Source: Verrucomicrobiia bacterium (GTDB taxonomy: Bacteria; Verrucomicrobiota; Verrucomicrobiia; Limisphaerales; UBA8199). From it: DNA of 32,917 bases. The notes under the pieces are model-generated. The model was not told where the DNA came from. It saw only the letters and a program-made list of their open reading frames with translations, and did no database searches. This document shows, in pieces, positions 24,509-32,249 of the stretch (its first letter is position 1; the number at the start of each line of letters is the position of its first letter). The stretch is from positions 1-32,917 of the forward strand of contig DASYZB010000001.1 in assembly GCA_035946615.1 (NCBI GenBank), in the 5' to 3' direction. Made by a program: the position numbers and the translations under genes.

Positions 24509-25942
24509 ATGAAATCTATTATAAATCGCCGCTTGTTTCTCAAACGCTCTCTCGCAACGGCTGGCACCCTCTCCGCCAGCCATTTGTTGAGTTTCCCAAA
24601 TCTGCTGGCCCAAGATGCCGGCAGAAAATTGAATTGCGCGCAGATCGGGTGCGGCGGACGGGCGATGACCCACCTGGATTGGCTGGTCAACGAGAGCAAG
24701 GACAATGTGGTGGCCCTGGTCGATCCCGACGAGAGGCGCCACGCGGTCGTCAAGCGGTGGCTTCAGAAGAAGGGGCAGGACCCGGACAAGGTCGAGGTCT
24801 TTACTGATTACCGGGTCATGTTCGATAAAATCGGCAAGAGCATCGACGCAGCCTTTATTGCCACTCCCAACCACCACCACGCCCCAGCCTCCATTCTCGC
24901 CATGGAAGCCGGCAAGGCCGTTTATTGCGAGAAACCGCTTACCCACGATATCGCCGAAGCCCGCCGGGTCCGCCAAATGGCCGCCCAATCCAAAGCCCCC
25001 GCTCAAATGGGCAACCAGGGCCATTGCGAGGACGGTTACCGTCGTCTTTGTGAATTTGTTTGGGGCGGCGTCATAGGCAACATTACCGAGACCCATAGCT
25101 GGACCGACCGCGCCAATGGCGGCGCCGGGCCGCGCCCGCCCGCGCTGCCTGTTCCAACCGGGTTGCACTGGGAGGAGTGGATCGGGCCGGCCCCATTCCG
25201 TCCGTTTCAAAGCGACCTGCACCCGCACGAATGGCACGGGTGGTACGATTTCGGCAACGGCTCCCTTGGCAACATGGGCTGCCACGTCCTGGACGGGGTC
25301 TTCTGGGCTCTGAAAATCGAGCATCCCACCTCGATTGAGGCCGAAGAGATGCGCGACGGCAGCGATGAGCGGTATCCCACGGGCGCTCGAATTCGCTTTG
25401 ATATCCCCGCGCGCGGGGGCATGCCGCCCGCAAAGGTGTATTGGTACGAGGGTTTGAAGAAAGACGCCCCGTTGAGCGCCGCCAGCGGTGGCTTGCACGC
25501 CGCCAAGGGAAAGGCGCGTAACCTGCCTCCCTTGCTGCTTGAATTGGTCAAGCAGTACCCCGACGATGAACTCGATTCCAGCGATAGCGGCACGCTTTAT
25601 GTGGGCGAAAAGGGCATCATCTATACAGCCACCTACGGCGGCAAGATGCACCTGGTGCCCAGGGACAAAATGACCTCAATCAAGCAGCCGCCCCGGACCT
25701 TGCCGCGCCCTAAAAACATCATCACCGATTTCCTCACTGCGGTTCGCGAAGGCAAAAAAGAGACCTCCGCCCCCTTTGACTACGGCGCCCGTCTGACCGA
25801 GTTTACATTGCTTGGAAACCTGGCCGAACACGCAGGCGCCGGGAACAAGATTGAGTGGGACGGCCCCGGGATGCGAGTTACCAACTCACCCCCAGCGGAG
25901 GCTTGGGTCAAACGCGCCTACCGCGAGGGTTGGATGATTTAG
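24509..25942 (+). CDS. Tat-exported Gfo/Idh/MocA-family oxidoreductase
   Basis: 477 aa. The N terminus has a twin-arginine signal (NRRLFLKRS, then a hydrophobic stretch to about residue 34 ending LLAQ). The Rossmann NAD(P) motif follows at 44-51 (AQIGCGGR, a GxGxxG variant). The catalytic-region EKP motif is at 141-143 (YCEKPLTHD), and 'GNQGH' and 'GNMGCHVLDGVFW' are typical of the secreted subfamily abundant in Verrucomicrobia and Planctomycetes. Such enzymes carry a tightly bound nicotinamide cofactor into the periplasm and act on sugars or cyclitols. The substrate cannot be assigned. The ATG at 24509 opens directly into the Tat motif. Confidence 0.94.
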   Translation: MKSIINRRLFLKRSLATAGTLSASHLLSFPNLLAQDAGRKLNCAQIGCGGRAMTHLDWLVNESKDNVVALVDPDERRHAVVKRWLQKKGQDPDKVEVFTDYRVMFDKIGKSIDAAFIATPNHHHAPASILAMEAGKAVYCEKPLTHDIAEARRVRQMAAQSKAPAQMGNQGHCEDGYRRLCEFVWGGVIGNITETHSWTDRANGGAGPRPPALPVPTGLHWEEWIGPAPFRPFQSDLHPHEWHGWYDFGNGSLGNMGCHVLDGVFWALKIEHPTSIEAEEMRDGSDERYPTGARIRFDIPARGGMPPAKVYWYEGLKKDAPLSAASGGLHAAKGKARNLPPLLLELVKQYPDDELDSSDSGTLYVGEKGIIYTATYGGKMHLVPRDKMTSIKQPPRTLPRPKNIITDFLTAVREGKKETSAPFDYGARLTEFTLLGNLAEHAGAGNKIEWDGPGMRVTNSPPAEAWVKRAYREGWMI

Positions 25943-25989
25943 GCGGGGCGGAGCCTCGAACCGTGGCTCGTGCATCTTGCCCGAGTCCC

Positions 25990-26008
25990 CACGGGCGAGA
26001 CGCCCGTG
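25990..26008. terminator. Hairpin between convergent genes, also a REP-like palindrome
   Basis: CACGGGCG-AGA-CGCCCGTG is a perfect 8-bp stem with a 3-nt loop in the 102-nt gap between the oxidoreductase (+) and the thioredoxin-like gene (-). It lacks a strong T-tract on either side. It can act as a bidirectional stop, but the same 'GGGCGAGACGCCC' string is, as I recall, a frequent dispersed palindrome in this phylum. Confidence 0.5.
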
Positions 26009-26044
26009 CCATGGCCAAAACTTGACCTGACAGCACGTTCCGGC

Positions 26045-26488
26045 TTAGCCCTCGGTCTGAAGCTTCTGCAGCTCGGCAATAAATTCCTTCGGGCTTTCTC
26101 CGCCGTAGCCGACCCTCTTTTTTAATTGCTTGCCGTCGCTGTTCAATACGACGACGGTTGGGAATCCCTCGATGCTGTATTTTTGAGCCAGTTTTTCATT
26201 GGCTTTTTTCTGCTCGGCGCTTTGCTTCTTCTCGTGGGGGAAATCGACGTCCACCAGAACGAGGTGATTTTTGGCGTAATCCAGGAAGTCCTGCGAGGAA
26301 AAGACGTTCTTCCGCAGGGCCTTGCACGGAGGGCACCAATCAGAACCATTGAAGTCCATCAGCACCAGTTTGTTTTGTTCCTTGGCCTGAGCCTGGGCTT
26401 TGGATAAATCCGTCAGCCACTGGCCTTCCGCCGCCCCGGCCTGCCATGCGACCCAGCAGGCAAGCAATCCGACTGCTATCTTTTTCAT
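26045..26488 (-). CDS. Secreted thioredoxin-like protein
   Basis: 147 aa from the ATG at 26488, which overlaps the pyrC stop (ATGA). A signal peptide (MKKIAVGLLACWVAWQAGAA) precedes a thioredoxin fold. The active site is Trp51-Cys52-Pro-Pro-Cys55 in 'NGSDWCPPCKALRKNVF', and the cis-proline region is 'IEGFPTVVVLNSDG'. The WCPPC and 'FNGSDWCPPC' pattern belongs to the thioredoxin_7/DUF255-like periplasmic group that reduces or forms disulfides in exported proteins. Oxidative or reductive direction cannot be decided from sequence. Export means it is not the partner of the cytosolic TrxB encoded elsewhere in the window. Confidence 0.92.
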   Translation of the reverse strand: MKKIAVGLLACWVAWQAGAAEGQWLTDLSKAQAQAKEQNKLVLMDFNGSDWCPPCKALRKNVFSSQDFLDYAKNHLVLVDVDFPHEKKQSAEQKKANEKLAQKYSIEGFPTVVVLNSDGKQLKKRVGYGGESPKEFIAELQKLQTEG

Positions 26489-27858
26489 AATGTGTTCCCT
26501 TCGGTCCAGACTGTTTTCCCCCCAACAATGGTCGCCACGGCCTTGCCCGTTAATGGCCACCCATAGAAAGGGCTGTTTAGACCCTTGCTCGCGGTCGAGG
26601 TTTTGTCAAATGTCCATCGCCGGTCCGGATCGAACACGGTCACATCGGCATCAGCCCCTGGGGTGAGGGTGCCTTTGGATAAGCGTAACAGGTGAGAAGG
26701 GGCCACGGTGAACTTGGCTATCAGTTCGGATAGGCCGAGACGCTTGGCGTGGTACAACTGCATCAGGGCCAAAGCCAGTTCGGTCTCCAACCCGGTGATG
26801 CCAAAGGGGGCGTAGTCGAACTCAACCTCTTTCTCGTAATCACAATGAGGCGCATGATCGCTGCACAGAACATCAATGGTGCCATCAGCCAAGGCCTCGA
26901 TGATGGCTTCGCGGTCCCGCGCCGAGCGCAAGGGCGGGTTCATTTTCAAACGCGTATCATAGCAAGGCCATGCCGGACGCGCGCCTCGATCCTCTCCAAC
27001 AATCCCCTGGCCGTCCGCATCCCAGAATTTTTCGCTTCCGGCCACAGCCGCATCCGTGAGGGTAAAATAATGGGGACAGGCCTCACCGGAGATGGGCACG
27101 CCGCGTTTTTTTGCCTCGCGCAACAGCCGCGCGCTGCCGGCGGCGCTGAGGTGCTGGCAATGCACGAGTGAGCCGGTCGTTTCGGCCAGGAGAATATTGC
27201 GCGCGACCATCATCTCCTCGCCTGCTGAAGGCCAGCCGCGCAAGCCCAAGGCGGTGCTCCAGTAGCCTTCGTGCATCACGCCGTCGGTGACCAGGGAGTA
27301 ATCCTGGCAATGGTCCATTACGGGCAAGTCAAACATCCGCGCATATTCCAGCGCTCGGCGCATCAGTTCGTTGTTCTGGACGCAATGCCCGTCATCGGTA
27401 ATCGCCACGACTCCCGCCTTCTTCAGGGAGCCAATCGGGGCCAATTCCTCGCCGGCTATGCTGCGGGTGATGGCGCCGGCAACGAATACGTTCACTTTTC
27501 CCTGGTCGGCAGCCAGTTCATGAATCAGGGCAACGCTCCCGGGATTATCAATCGCCGGTGAGGTGTTGGGCATGCAAACGACCGACGTAAATCCCCCGCG
27601 CGCAGCGGCCGCTGTGCCGGTGGCGATGGTTTCCTTGGCGGCCTGGCCGGGCTCGCGCAGATGAACATGCAAATCTATCAACCCCGGACAAACTACCAGG
27701 TTCCGAGCATCCATGCGGGCTGTGCCAGCCCCGGCTTTTGCGGCGGCCTCAGGACCAATGGCGGACACCTTGCCTTCGGCTAAAAGGAGATCGGCCACCG
27801 AATCGAAGTGATTGGCCGGGTCGATTACCCGGCCGCCGGTCAGAAGCAGCGAGTTCAT
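26485..27858 (-). CDS. pyrC: Dihydroorotase
   Basis: A 457-aa amidohydrolase that closes carbamoyl aspartate to dihydroorotate in pyrimidine synthesis. The metal-binding His64-Val-His66 sits in 'PGLIDLHVHLREPG'. 'MPNTSPAIDNP', 'HCQHLSAAGSARL', 'ACPHYFTLTD', 'NPPLRS' and 'CSDHAPH' are the class I dihydroorotase motifs that separate it from hydantoinase and allantoinase. Length suits a class I bacterial enzyme. It follows the 128-aa protein by 32 nt and its stop overlaps the thioredoxin-like gene. I see no aspartate carbamoyltransferase (pyrB) in the window, though pyrBC pairs are common. Confidence 0.95.
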   Translation of the reverse strand: MNSLLLTGGRVIDPANHFDSVADLLLAEGKVSAIGPEAAAKAGAGTARMDARNLVVCPGLIDLHVHLREPGQAAKETIATGTAAAARGGFTSVVCMPNTSPAIDNPGSVALIHELAADQGKVNVFVAGAITRSIAGEELAPIGSLKKAGVVAITDDGHCVQNNELMRRALEYARMFDLPVMDHCQDYSLVTDGVMHEGYWSTALGLRGWPSAGEEMMVARNILLAETTGSLVHCQHLSAAGSARLLREAKKRGVPISGEACPHYFTLTDAAVAGSEKFWDADGQGIVGEDRGARPAWPCYDTRLKMNPPLRSARDREAIIEALADGTIDVLCSDHAPHCDYEKEVEFDYAPFGITGLETELALALMQLYHAKRLGLSELIAKFTVAPSHLLRLSKGTLTPGADADVTVFDPDRRWTFDKTSTASKGLNSPFYGWPLTGKAVATIVGGKTVWTEGNTL

Positions 27859-27890
27859 CCGGGCGCAGGATACATCAGGTCACCCGGAGT

Positions 27891-28277
27891 TCAAGCCCGG
27901 CTTGGAATTGCAATCGCCGCCTGCCAGCGGCGAGTCAATTCCGCCAGCAAATCCAAGGCCTGCTGGGCGTCGTCCAACTCGAAGCTCACACTGTGGTCAC
28001 GGAAATAAATATACACCTCTTCGCTTTGGACCTGGATGCTGTAAATAGCCCGGGTCAGGAAGATGTGCTGTCCATGCCGCAGCAGCGGGCCGACGGCTTT
28101 TTCCCATTGTGTTCCCAGTTCGTTGAGCAACTCGCCTGCCGCCTCCATCGAGGCGGTCGCCACCTCGATTTTGCGCTGGTCATCGGTTTGAATCATGACC
28201 GCCGGCTCCTCCTCTTTCTGATAAACGGAAATCACTTTGTTCAGGTCGATTGTGAACAGCTCGTGTTGGTAAAGCAT
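27891..28277 (-). CDS. 128-aa protein with two tandem copies of one small domain
   Basis: I do not recognise a named family. Residues 1-62 and 66-125 look like two copies of one unit: a 'hxhFxhxLxxhhSh' beta strand pattern, an acidic turn (KEEEPAV and QSEEVYI), and a helix ending in LLNELGTQW in copy one and LLAELTRRW in copy two. The first copy starts at the ATG (MLYQHELFTIDL). There is no signal peptide or membrane segment, so it is cytosolic. It sits 32 nt ahead of pyrC and probably shares its transcript. A hairpin at 28340-28367 lies just upstream. Confidence 0.75.
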   Translation of the reverse strand: MLYQHELFTIDLNKVISVYQKEEEPAVMIQTDDQRKIEVATASMEAAGELLNELGTQWEKAVGPLLRHGQHIFLTRAIYSIQVQSEEVYIYFRDHSVSFELDDAQQALDLLAELTRRWQAAIAIPSRA

Positions 28278-28339
28278 AGAGACCCCAGTGTGCGCCAGAA
28301 AACCGGCGACGTCGATTCTGTAGTGCCTCAGCCGCGGGG

Positions 28340-28367
28340 GCGAAGCGCGGCGTTCACGCCGCTTCGC
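28340..28367 (-). terminator. GC-rich hairpin after the GT-C gene
   Basis: GCGAA(GC)GCGGCG at 28340-28352 pairs with CGCCGCTTCGC at 28357-28367 around a TTCA loop, with a 2-nt bulge. It lies 49-76 nt beyond the stop of the GT-C glycosyltransferase in its direction of transcription. It probably ends the glycosyltransferase operon, although no long T-run follows. The remaining 28278-28415 shows no gene. Confidence 0.5.
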
Positions 28368-28415
28368 CGTGCCATGGTTCCGATATGCTCACGTTGCTCT
28401 CTGAGGGTCTCGGGA

Positions 28416-30086
28416 TCAGTATCTCGCCTTCTTCACGATTGAGCGATGAGCGTACAGGCGGTTGGCGCTGTCCTCGTAAACGAGGCGGTATTCCGTGTCG
28501 AGCAACCTCTGGAATGGAAGCTCGCGAGTGTCATTGGCGAGCAGCATCAGACCGGGCTTTGTCGATTCAAGCTCCTCGATGAGCCGCGCATTGCTCATAT
28601 CACCGGACCAAAAACGTTTCAAAGACATCATGGCCAAATGCGGCGGTAGCGGAATTCGCGAGTGAAACGAGTAAATGGGTTGATCGGTGAACATGAAAGC
28701 GGTAAACGGCTCGAACCGTGCGATCTCCTTCAGGACCAAAGCGGTATAAAGCCGCGGCGCGCGGCGAATGGATTCGATCTGCAAATAGACGCGGCCTGTC
28801 ATCCATACGGCCGAGCAGACAGCGAAGGCCGATAAGCCAATAATAAGCATTCGCGACTGAGGCGGGCGAGATGCAGCGAGACAAGAGGGCTTGCGATTCG
28901 TCGGTCCTGGCCGCCCAAGGAATGTCCTTTCAATCAGGAACCCCCACCCGAAGGCGGCGCAGAGGCATAACGGGAGCGAATTATGAATATAGTAGTAAGC
29001 CCACCATGGTTTGTGAATCGAGAATACAATCAGGGTAAGGGCAAGCCAAGCAACCGGGAAAACCCGCAAGGGCGTGGGCAGATGTGGCAGAACGGCCCGC
29101 TTATATGCGAACAGGCAGACGCCCACAAGCGCTGGGACGCTCACATCCCAGTTTTTAACTAGCACCAACCATTCGCACGCATGTTCGCTCGGCGAGCCGT
29201 ATTCGAATGATTGAGTTGCGGCAAAATGCGAAAACCAAGCTTGACGCACCTGGGCTGCCAGGGGCGCCCCTGCTAGGCTGTTGACGACGAGAAATGTAAC
29301 AGCGGCCGCTGCGGTAAAAATGCACAGCAAATGCAGGGGTGCCTTGTAAACGGGACAGGCCTGCGACGTCGCCTCGTGCGGTTGGGTGCCGCCAAGTGTG
29401 CTCCGAATGGAATCCGCGGCAGGATGGCCCCTTTGCCAAAGAACAAGGAACACGAGCGGAAGGTACATAACCCCTATCAATTTGAACTGGAGCGCAACGC
29501 CAAAAATGACCCCGGCCAGTGTCTCAATGGCGGCCCATCTAATTCTCGGGCCAACGACCAGGAGGCATAGGCACAGGAGGACCGGGGAAAGCGCCGGAAC
29601 CTCCTGCATGGCGGAACTGCTGAGTTCGAGGAAACCCGGCGAAGCGATTAGGAACCCGCTGGCCAACGTCGCTACGAACATTCCTCCCAGCCGAACGGCT
29701 AACAGGTAAAAGCTGCCGATCAGGACCAGACTGGCGCCGACAGTCAATAGTCTCGGAAAGAGGATGGAATAGGAAAAGTGGATGGCCAGTCGAGACAGGA
29801 GAAAGGCGTAAAGGGGCGGTTGATCATTCCATACTTCGGTGTAAAGTCCGTGGCCATGGAGCACGAGCGGTACCTTTGAGAGTTCAAAATCTTCATCTGC
29901 GCCAATCTTCACAGCCGTGCCCAGCGGCAGAGCGCATTCAACCGCGATGAGGGCGCCCAGGATGAGCAGTAGGACCACAATTGAAATGTTCTTCACCCAA
30001 AAGGTCGTCTTCTCCGACTGTGGCTGGATCTGCCGCGCTTTGGACCCGTGGGCGGGTCTTGGCGCAATCGAAGATTGTCTGACCAT
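28416..30086 (-). CDS. GT-C fold membrane glycosyltransferase (ArnT/PMT, family 39-like)
   Basis: 556 aa with a basic N-terminal tail and roughly ten to twelve membrane segments; the first is at about 33-50. The first periplasmic loop carries the catalytic-type acidic motif 'GADEDFELSK' (Asp64, Glu65) and the family signature 'WNDQPPLYAFLLSRL' (86-100). Such enzymes transfer a sugar from a polyprenyl-phosphate carrier on the outer face of the membrane. The C-terminal soluble part (about 440-556) is a small periplasmic domain. Its ATG shares a base with the stop of the GT2 gene (TAATG). The natural pairing is that the GT2 enzyme makes the polyprenyl-phosphate sugar that this enzyme uses. Confidence 0.87.
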   Translation of the reverse strand: MVRQSSIAPRPAHGSKARQIQPQSEKTTFWVKNISIVVLLLILGALIAVECALPLGTAVKIGADEDFELSKVPLVLHGHGLYTEVWNDQPPLYAFLLSRLAIHFSYSILFPRLLTVGASLVLIGSFYLLAVRLGGMFVATLASGFLIASPGFLELSSSAMQEVPALSPVLLCLCLLVVGPRIRWAAIETLAGVIFGVALQFKLIGVMYLPLVFLVLWQRGHPAADSIRSTLGGTQPHEATSQACPVYKAPLHLLCIFTAAAAVTFLVVNSLAGAPLAAQVRQAWFSHFAATQSFEYGSPSEHACEWLVLVKNWDVSVPALVGVCLFAYKRAVLPHLPTPLRVFPVAWLALTLIVFSIHKPWWAYYYIHNSLPLCLCAAFGWGFLIERTFLGRPGPTNRKPSCLAASRPPQSRMLIIGLSAFAVCSAVWMTGRVYLQIESIRRAPRLYTALVLKEIARFEPFTAFMFTDQPIYSFHSRIPLPPHLAMMSLKRFWSGDMSNARLIEELESTKPGLMLLANDTRELPFQRLLDTEYRLVYEDSANRLYAHRSIVKKARY

Positions 30087-30913
30087 TAGAGCCGGTATCT
30101 GTTATTTGCGAGATTTGACAGCAGCCGGAGGATCCCCTTGAGGTCTTGCCAGGCCGTGCTGAGGATCTTGACCCGACTGTCGGTGCTCTCAGTCCAGCGC
30201 ACGGGCAGATCGAAGATGCGAAAGCCGAGCTTTTCCGCAAGCACCAGCAATTCGGTGTCCATAAACCAGCCGTCATCCTCGACGAGGGGCAGTAATCGCG
30301 CCGCAGCAGTAGCGGTGATTGCCTTAAAGCCGCATTGGGCGTCGGAAAACCGAGTGCGAAAGGCGGCTTTCACCAGCCGGTTGTAGGCCCGCGAGATGAA
30401 CTCTCGCCTCAGTCCGCGCTCTGTCCGCCAAGGCGCCAGAAGGCGAGAACCTGCGGCCAAATCGTACCCACCCTCGACGAGAGGGTCAACCAGAGCAGGA
30501 AAAGCTTCGAGATCGGTGGACAGATCAACATCCATATACGCCAGCACGTTGGCAGCGCTGCTGCTCCATTTGGCCCAGGCCTCCTTGAGGGCCCTGCCAC
30601 GACCTTTCTGCTCCAGGTGCATAACCCGTACTTCCCGGAACCGGCGGGCGAGCTGCAACGCCGACTGGTGCGTCCCGTCCGTCGAACCGTTGTTGGCGAT
30701 GATGATCTCGAAAGTGTAACCTGTGGCCACCAAGAACGAACACAGCCTGCTGATGTTGCCCATCAACACCTTCTCCTCATTATAGACGGGGACAACAAGA
30801 CTCACGAAGGCCTTCGCGGTGGGGACCTTGGGCGGAACAAGTGCTGAGCCGGAAGGAGACCGGGCTGGCACACCCTGCACCGGTCGCGCTGGAATTGAGT
30901 ATATGGCAACCAT
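30086..30913 (-). CDS. Family 2 glycosyltransferase, polyprenyl-phosphate sugar synthase type (DPM1/ALG5-like)
   Basis: About 275 aa from the ATG at 30913 (MVAIYSIPARP); a GTG 7 codons upstream is possible. GT-A fold motifs: 'VSLVVPVYNEEKVL', 'IIIANNGSTDGT', the metal-binding 'LAYMDVDLSTDLEAFP', and 'DAQCGFKAITATAA' with 'WFMDTELLVLAEKLG' as in dolichyl/polyprenyl-phosphate glucosyl- and mannosyltransferases. No transmembrane anchor is seen. It transfers a sugar from a nucleotide donor to a lipid phosphate in the cytosol, and the overlapping GT-C gene is the likely consumer. The sugar is not determined. Confidence 0.9.
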   Translation of the reverse strand: MVAIYSIPARPVQGVPARSPSGSALVPPKVPTAKAFVSLVVPVYNEEKVLMGNISRLCSFLVATGYTFEIIIANNGSTDGTHQSALQLARRFREVRVMHLEQKGRGRALKEAWAKWSSSAANVLAYMDVDLSTDLEAFPALVDPLVEGGYDLAAGSRLLAPWRTERGLRREFISRAYNRLVKAAFRTRFSDAQCGFKAITATAAARLLPLVEDDGWFMDTELLVLAEKLGFRIFDLPVRWTESTDSRVKILSTAWQDLKGILRLLSNLANNRYRL

Positions 30914-30952
30914 GGGAGTTCGCGCCACGGCCACTCCGTGACGACAGCACCT

Positions 30953-32219
30953 CTACCATCCGGCGCCTGCACGCGGCGCCTTCGGCGGTGGCATTGGGAC
31001 ATCGAGTGGTTTGCGCAAGATATATTCGGAGCGTTCAACGTGTAGCTGCCGAAGCGAATTATCCGCTAGAAGCACTTGCACCGAGGCGACACTGCCAGCT
31101 TCCTCCTCCCCCCGCTTCATCCAATAGACCCAGTAAAGGGGCACGAAGTGCTTGCCGTTAAGGCCCTCAGGCGTAAACGCCGTGACATGGACATCGCATT
31201 CACCATTCAGCCGGTCCACGTCCATCGAAGCAGCGCGAAGGAATTGTGACGCCAGCCGCAGGGCGCTATTCGTGTCCATCCTGCTCATGGGCCAAGTAAA
31301 CCGCTTCCGGAGCCGGTCATAATCCTTCCCTAGATCAGGCCGCTCGAGGAAAGAAAACTTGTTGCCCACCGAAATATAGTAGGTGTAGTTGCTTGTGGTG
31401 ATGTTGCCGATGGCCGGCAGCCGGCCGCGGAGGGCTGGCGGGGTGATGTAGCTCTGCAGGATGTCACCCTCAGTGATCGGCAGCTTCTCGGGCAGGCGCA
31501 AGGCCTTGGCGACAGAGTTGGCCTCGGCAATGATTCGCCTTATAGCTTCCCTCGTGTACTCTGGATCGACGGTAGGCGCCAGCGGCGGAGGTCGAAACCC
31601 GGCGCGGGGGTGTCTCCCGGGCGGCTCCGCTGCGGGAGGCGCCGAGTTCGTTCCGAAAAGGTTCTTGTCGAATATGTAGTTCGTCGTGATCCCCGCTGCC
31701 CTTGCGTCCTCGGGATACAAGCCGATCAGGTCGCTGGCAGCGGCGGACCTGATCCCAGGGTCCGGATCGCGGCTCAAGCGGACCAGAACGGGCACCAAGG
31801 TGCTTTTCTCCACGTTTAGTTCCCTTAACCTCCCGAACGCCATCCCGCGCACGCGCTCCTCCTTGTGCTGGGTTAGCTGCACCAAGGCTGGGATAGCGGG
31901 CTCAGCCTCGTCCCCCAGCAGATCCAGAACTGTTTGGGCGAGGACGAGGTCCGCGGGCCGTCCCCCTCGCATCGATCCGAGTCGCGAACGCCAGAGCATT
32001 CGTGCCCCTGGCCCTGATAGCCGACGCGGCGGCGTCCATCTGCGCCCGTGTTCGCGGGGGCGGACGGGTCGGAAACCCCTTGCAGTAGATGCTCACCCAC
32101 TCCGAAAGGGTTCGGCCGCCGTACTCCGGTTCCTTCGCACAGCCGCACCGGGCCAGCCCGACAGTAAGCACGATGGCAAGATGCACTGAACTGAGCATGA
32201 TTGAGTGGCGCATGAACAT
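30953..32219 (-). pseudogene. HEAT-repeat lipoprotein gene interrupted by an apparent +1 frameshift
   Basis: The N-terminal half starts at ATG 32219 or 32213. It has a lipoprotein-like leader (HLAIVLTVGLARC, lipobox cysteine then GCAKEP) and the phylum-typical 'EPEYGGRTLSEW' followed by 'AASAIRARGTNALAF'. The reading frame then fails. The continuation 'ADLVLAQTVLDLLGDEAEPAIPALVQLTQHKEERV', in pieces, is in the next frame and runs to a stop at 30953. Both frames cover 31962-31966, a run of five C on the + strand (five G on the coding strand). Removing one base there joins them. The joined protein would have about 420 residues: HEAT repeats, then an uncharacterised C-terminal region (about 160 to the end) with 'GNITTSNYTYYISVGNKFSF'. 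A real mutation, a sequencing error and programmed slippage are all open. Confidence 0.7.
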
Positions 32220-32249
32220 TGGTGCGGGACGATTAAAGCTCACATGCAA

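Noticed and set aside
24497-25651. A 384-codon - strand reading frame opposite the oxidoreductase
   Set aside because: The + strand product has a Tat signal, a Rossmann motif and an EKP motif; the antisense frame has none.
31902-32219. Treating the N-terminal HEAT lipoprotein frame as a separate short gene
   Set aside because: Its leader and 'YGGRTLSEW' segment are normally followed by HEAT repeats, which are present in the next frame, so a frameshift explains it better.
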